Source: DATEEG01 sp035525055 (lineage in GTDB: Bacteria; Actinomycetota; Acidimicrobiia; Spongiisociales; ZC4RG35). From it: a DNA stretch of 31,732 nt. Shown piece after piece: positions 30,700 through 31,732 of the stretch (position 1 is the stretch's first letter; each line of letters starts with the position of its first letter). Made by a program: the position numbers and the translations under genes. The notes under the pieces are model-generated. The model was not told the origin of the DNA. It worked only from the letters and a program-made list of their open reading frames with translations, and searched no databases. Where the stretch lies: NCBI GenBank assembly GCA_035525055.1, contig DATLEZ010000157.1, positions 1 to 31,732 of the forward strand, given 5' to 3'.

Positions 30700-31581
30700 T
30701 CAGGGGGTGTCAGCCAGCGAATCCATCAGCTCGCCAATACCAGCCTCAAAGGAGACTTCCGGGACCCACCCGAGCAGCTCACGAATCCGGTCGGAAGAGA
30801 CCATCGCGGGCGGAACGTCGCCTGGTCGAGCAGGCCCGGACACGAGATCGGTGGGATATCGGGCAATCACCGCCTCGGCGAGCTGCTTGATCGAGATGGC
30901 TTCGGGGGCAACGGTGTTGAGCACCATCCCTCGCAGCTCCGAACGGCAGGCCAGGGAGAAAGCGCGAGCGATGTCGGTGGCGTGGGTGAACTGGCGGGAT
31001 TGCGAACCGTCGCCCTGGATCGTGATGGGTTGCCCCTGCCGGGCTCGGTCGATGAATATGCGAAACACCGAGTTGGGCCGGAGCCCCGACCCATAGGCCG
31101 TACCAAGCCGCAAAGCGATGACCGGTACACCATGGAGGTGATCGGCGGCGAGCAACATGCGCTCGCCGGCCAGCTTGGTAATGCTGTAGGGGTGGTCCGG
31201 GGCACAAGGATGGTCCTCGTCGATGGGCTCCCATTGGGGCTGCCCATAGACTTCCCAGGTGGAGGCGTACACCACACGGGTGCCGGCGTTGCGGGCTGCT
31301 TCACCGATGTTCGTGCTCCCGATCACGTTGACCGCGGACGCCAGCCCGGGATCCGTCGCGGCGAGATACACGTCTCCGATCGCCCCGATATGAACGACCA
31401 CATCTTGTCCAGCCAATGCCCTGTTTACGGAGGCGGTATCGACCAGGTCACCTGTGAATGACCGGACAGAACCCACGACCGGCCGCTGGTCGAAGCCGGT
31501 CACGTCAAAGCCGTCTTCAATCAGACGATGGACCACGTGGCCGCCCAGAAACCCGGCCGCCCCTGTCACCAATACTTTCAT
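30700..31581 (-). CDS. NAD-dependent epimerase/dehydratase (extended SDR)
   Basis: A 293-residue extended short-chain dehydrogenase. The N-terminus MKVLVTGAAGFLGGHVVHRL holds the TGxxGxxG nucleotide motif; VVYASTWEVYG and YSITK give the catalytic Ser/Thr and Tyr-Lys. It probably interconverts NDP-sugars, for example a GalE-like 4-epimerase; the exact sugar cannot be told. It is the first gene of the epimerase-GT4-GNAT run. The ATG has GGGAGGG four bases upstream, and TACCTT about 20 bp further up is a possible -10. Confidence 0.9.
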   Translation of the reverse strand: MKVLVTGAAGFLGGHVVHRLIEDGFDVTGFDQRPVVGSVRSFTGDLVDTASVNRALAGQDVVVHIGAIGDVYLAATDPGLASAVNVIGSTNIGEAARNAGTRVVYASTWEVYGQPQWEPIDEDHPCAPDHPYSITKLAGERMLLAADHLHGVPVIALRLGTAYGSGLRPNSVFRIFIDRARQGQPITIQGDGSQSRQFTHATDIARAFSLACRSELRGMVLNTVAPEAISIKQLAEAVIARYPTDLVSGPARPGDVPPAMVSSDRIRELLGWVPEVSFEAGIGELMDSLADTP

Positions 31582-31637
31582 AAGCCCTCCCCGAACTGAC
31601 TGACAAGGTACCAGGTATGGCCAATCGGGAAAGAGGG

Positions 31638-31675
31638 AAGCCGGCCCCTTCGGCTATCGCTTCTGGGGCCGGCTT
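31638..31675. terminator. Hairpin terminator upstream of the epimerase gene
   Basis: AAGCCGGCCCC (31638-31648) pairs perfectly with GGGGCCGGCTT (31665-31675). On the plus strand it is followed by AATTT; on the minus strand by CCCTCTTT. It probably ends a minus-strand gene located to the right of the window. Confidence 0.65.
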
Positions 31676-31693
31676 AATTTCGGGCTTAATTTC
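31671..31693. repeat. Tandem direct repeat GGCTTAATTTC
   Basis: Two copies of an 11-bp sequence at 31671-31681 and 31683-31693, the first overlapping the right arm of the terminator. It may be slippage-derived. The remaining bases to 31732 could carry the 3' end of another minus-strand gene, but several frames have a stop there and none can be chosen. Confidence 0.5.
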
Positions 31694-31732
31694 AGCGGAT
31701 CTGGTCAGTCACCGCAGCTGCATTGCACCTTT

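Noticed and set aside
31694..31732. 3' end of another minus-strand gene
   Set aside because: All three frames end in a stop within about 40 bases, so no frame can be chosen from so little sequence.

Overview
The window reads as a chromosomal segment of a high-GC actinobacterium. Frequent GTG/TTG starts, Thr-rich extracytoplasmic linkers, S-layer-homology (SLH) repeats of the Cys-pair type and TAnnnT-N6-start leaderless promoters are typical of the Acidimicrobiia and relatives; the class is an inference. I saw no rRNA, tRNA, CRISPR array, transposase or phage gene. The theme is the cell surface: making, exporting and decorating a wall glycan, plus secreted proteins that may bind it.

Left part (1-6957). 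On the minus strand are a methyltransferase (4222-5295), a membrane-anchored FAD oxidoreductase (2488-4194) and a polysaccharide pyruvyl transferase fused to a glycosyltransferase (1-2454, running off the left edge). Divergently transcribed is a two-gene polysaccharide ABC exporter (5364-6957). Middle-left (6958-12331): a 396-bp spacer with a structured leader, two secreted SLH proteins (7354-9330 and 9481-11508) and a sulfotransferase-like gene. Middle (12390-17741): a UDP-GlcNAc 2-epimerase on the minus strand, a secreted SGNH hydrolase, a two-component system and a phospholipase-A2-like protein.

Middle-right (17551-25621). A membrane GT2 glycosyltransferase precedes a compact, unusual locus: a PqqD-like/HprK-like pair on the minus strand (18707-19815), and divergently a Tat-exported Cys-rich protein, a second PqqD-like protein, a second HprK-like protein lacking its P-loop, a nucleotidyltransferase-glycosyltransferase fusion and a glycosyltransferase-GNAT fusion. 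This is the best candidate for an undescribed system. It resembles the known PqqD/HprK-related-kinase/nucleotidyltransferase association but has no lasso-peptide enzymes.

Right part (25781-31732). A secreted beta-propeller/SLH protein on the minus strand is divergent from a WecA/TagO-like lipid-carrier glycosyl-phosphate transferase (27677-28651). A minus-strand run of NAD-dependent epimerase, GT4 glycosyltransferase and GNAT-like protein (31581 down to 28656) follows.

Working model (inference): the epimerase supplies UDP-ManNAc, the TagO-like enzyme starts a lipid-linked glycan, the glycosyltransferases extend it, the pyruvyl transferase caps it and the TagGH-like transporter exports it. 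The SLH proteins would then dock onto the pyruvylated polymer, as known for SLH/CsaB systems in Firmicutes.
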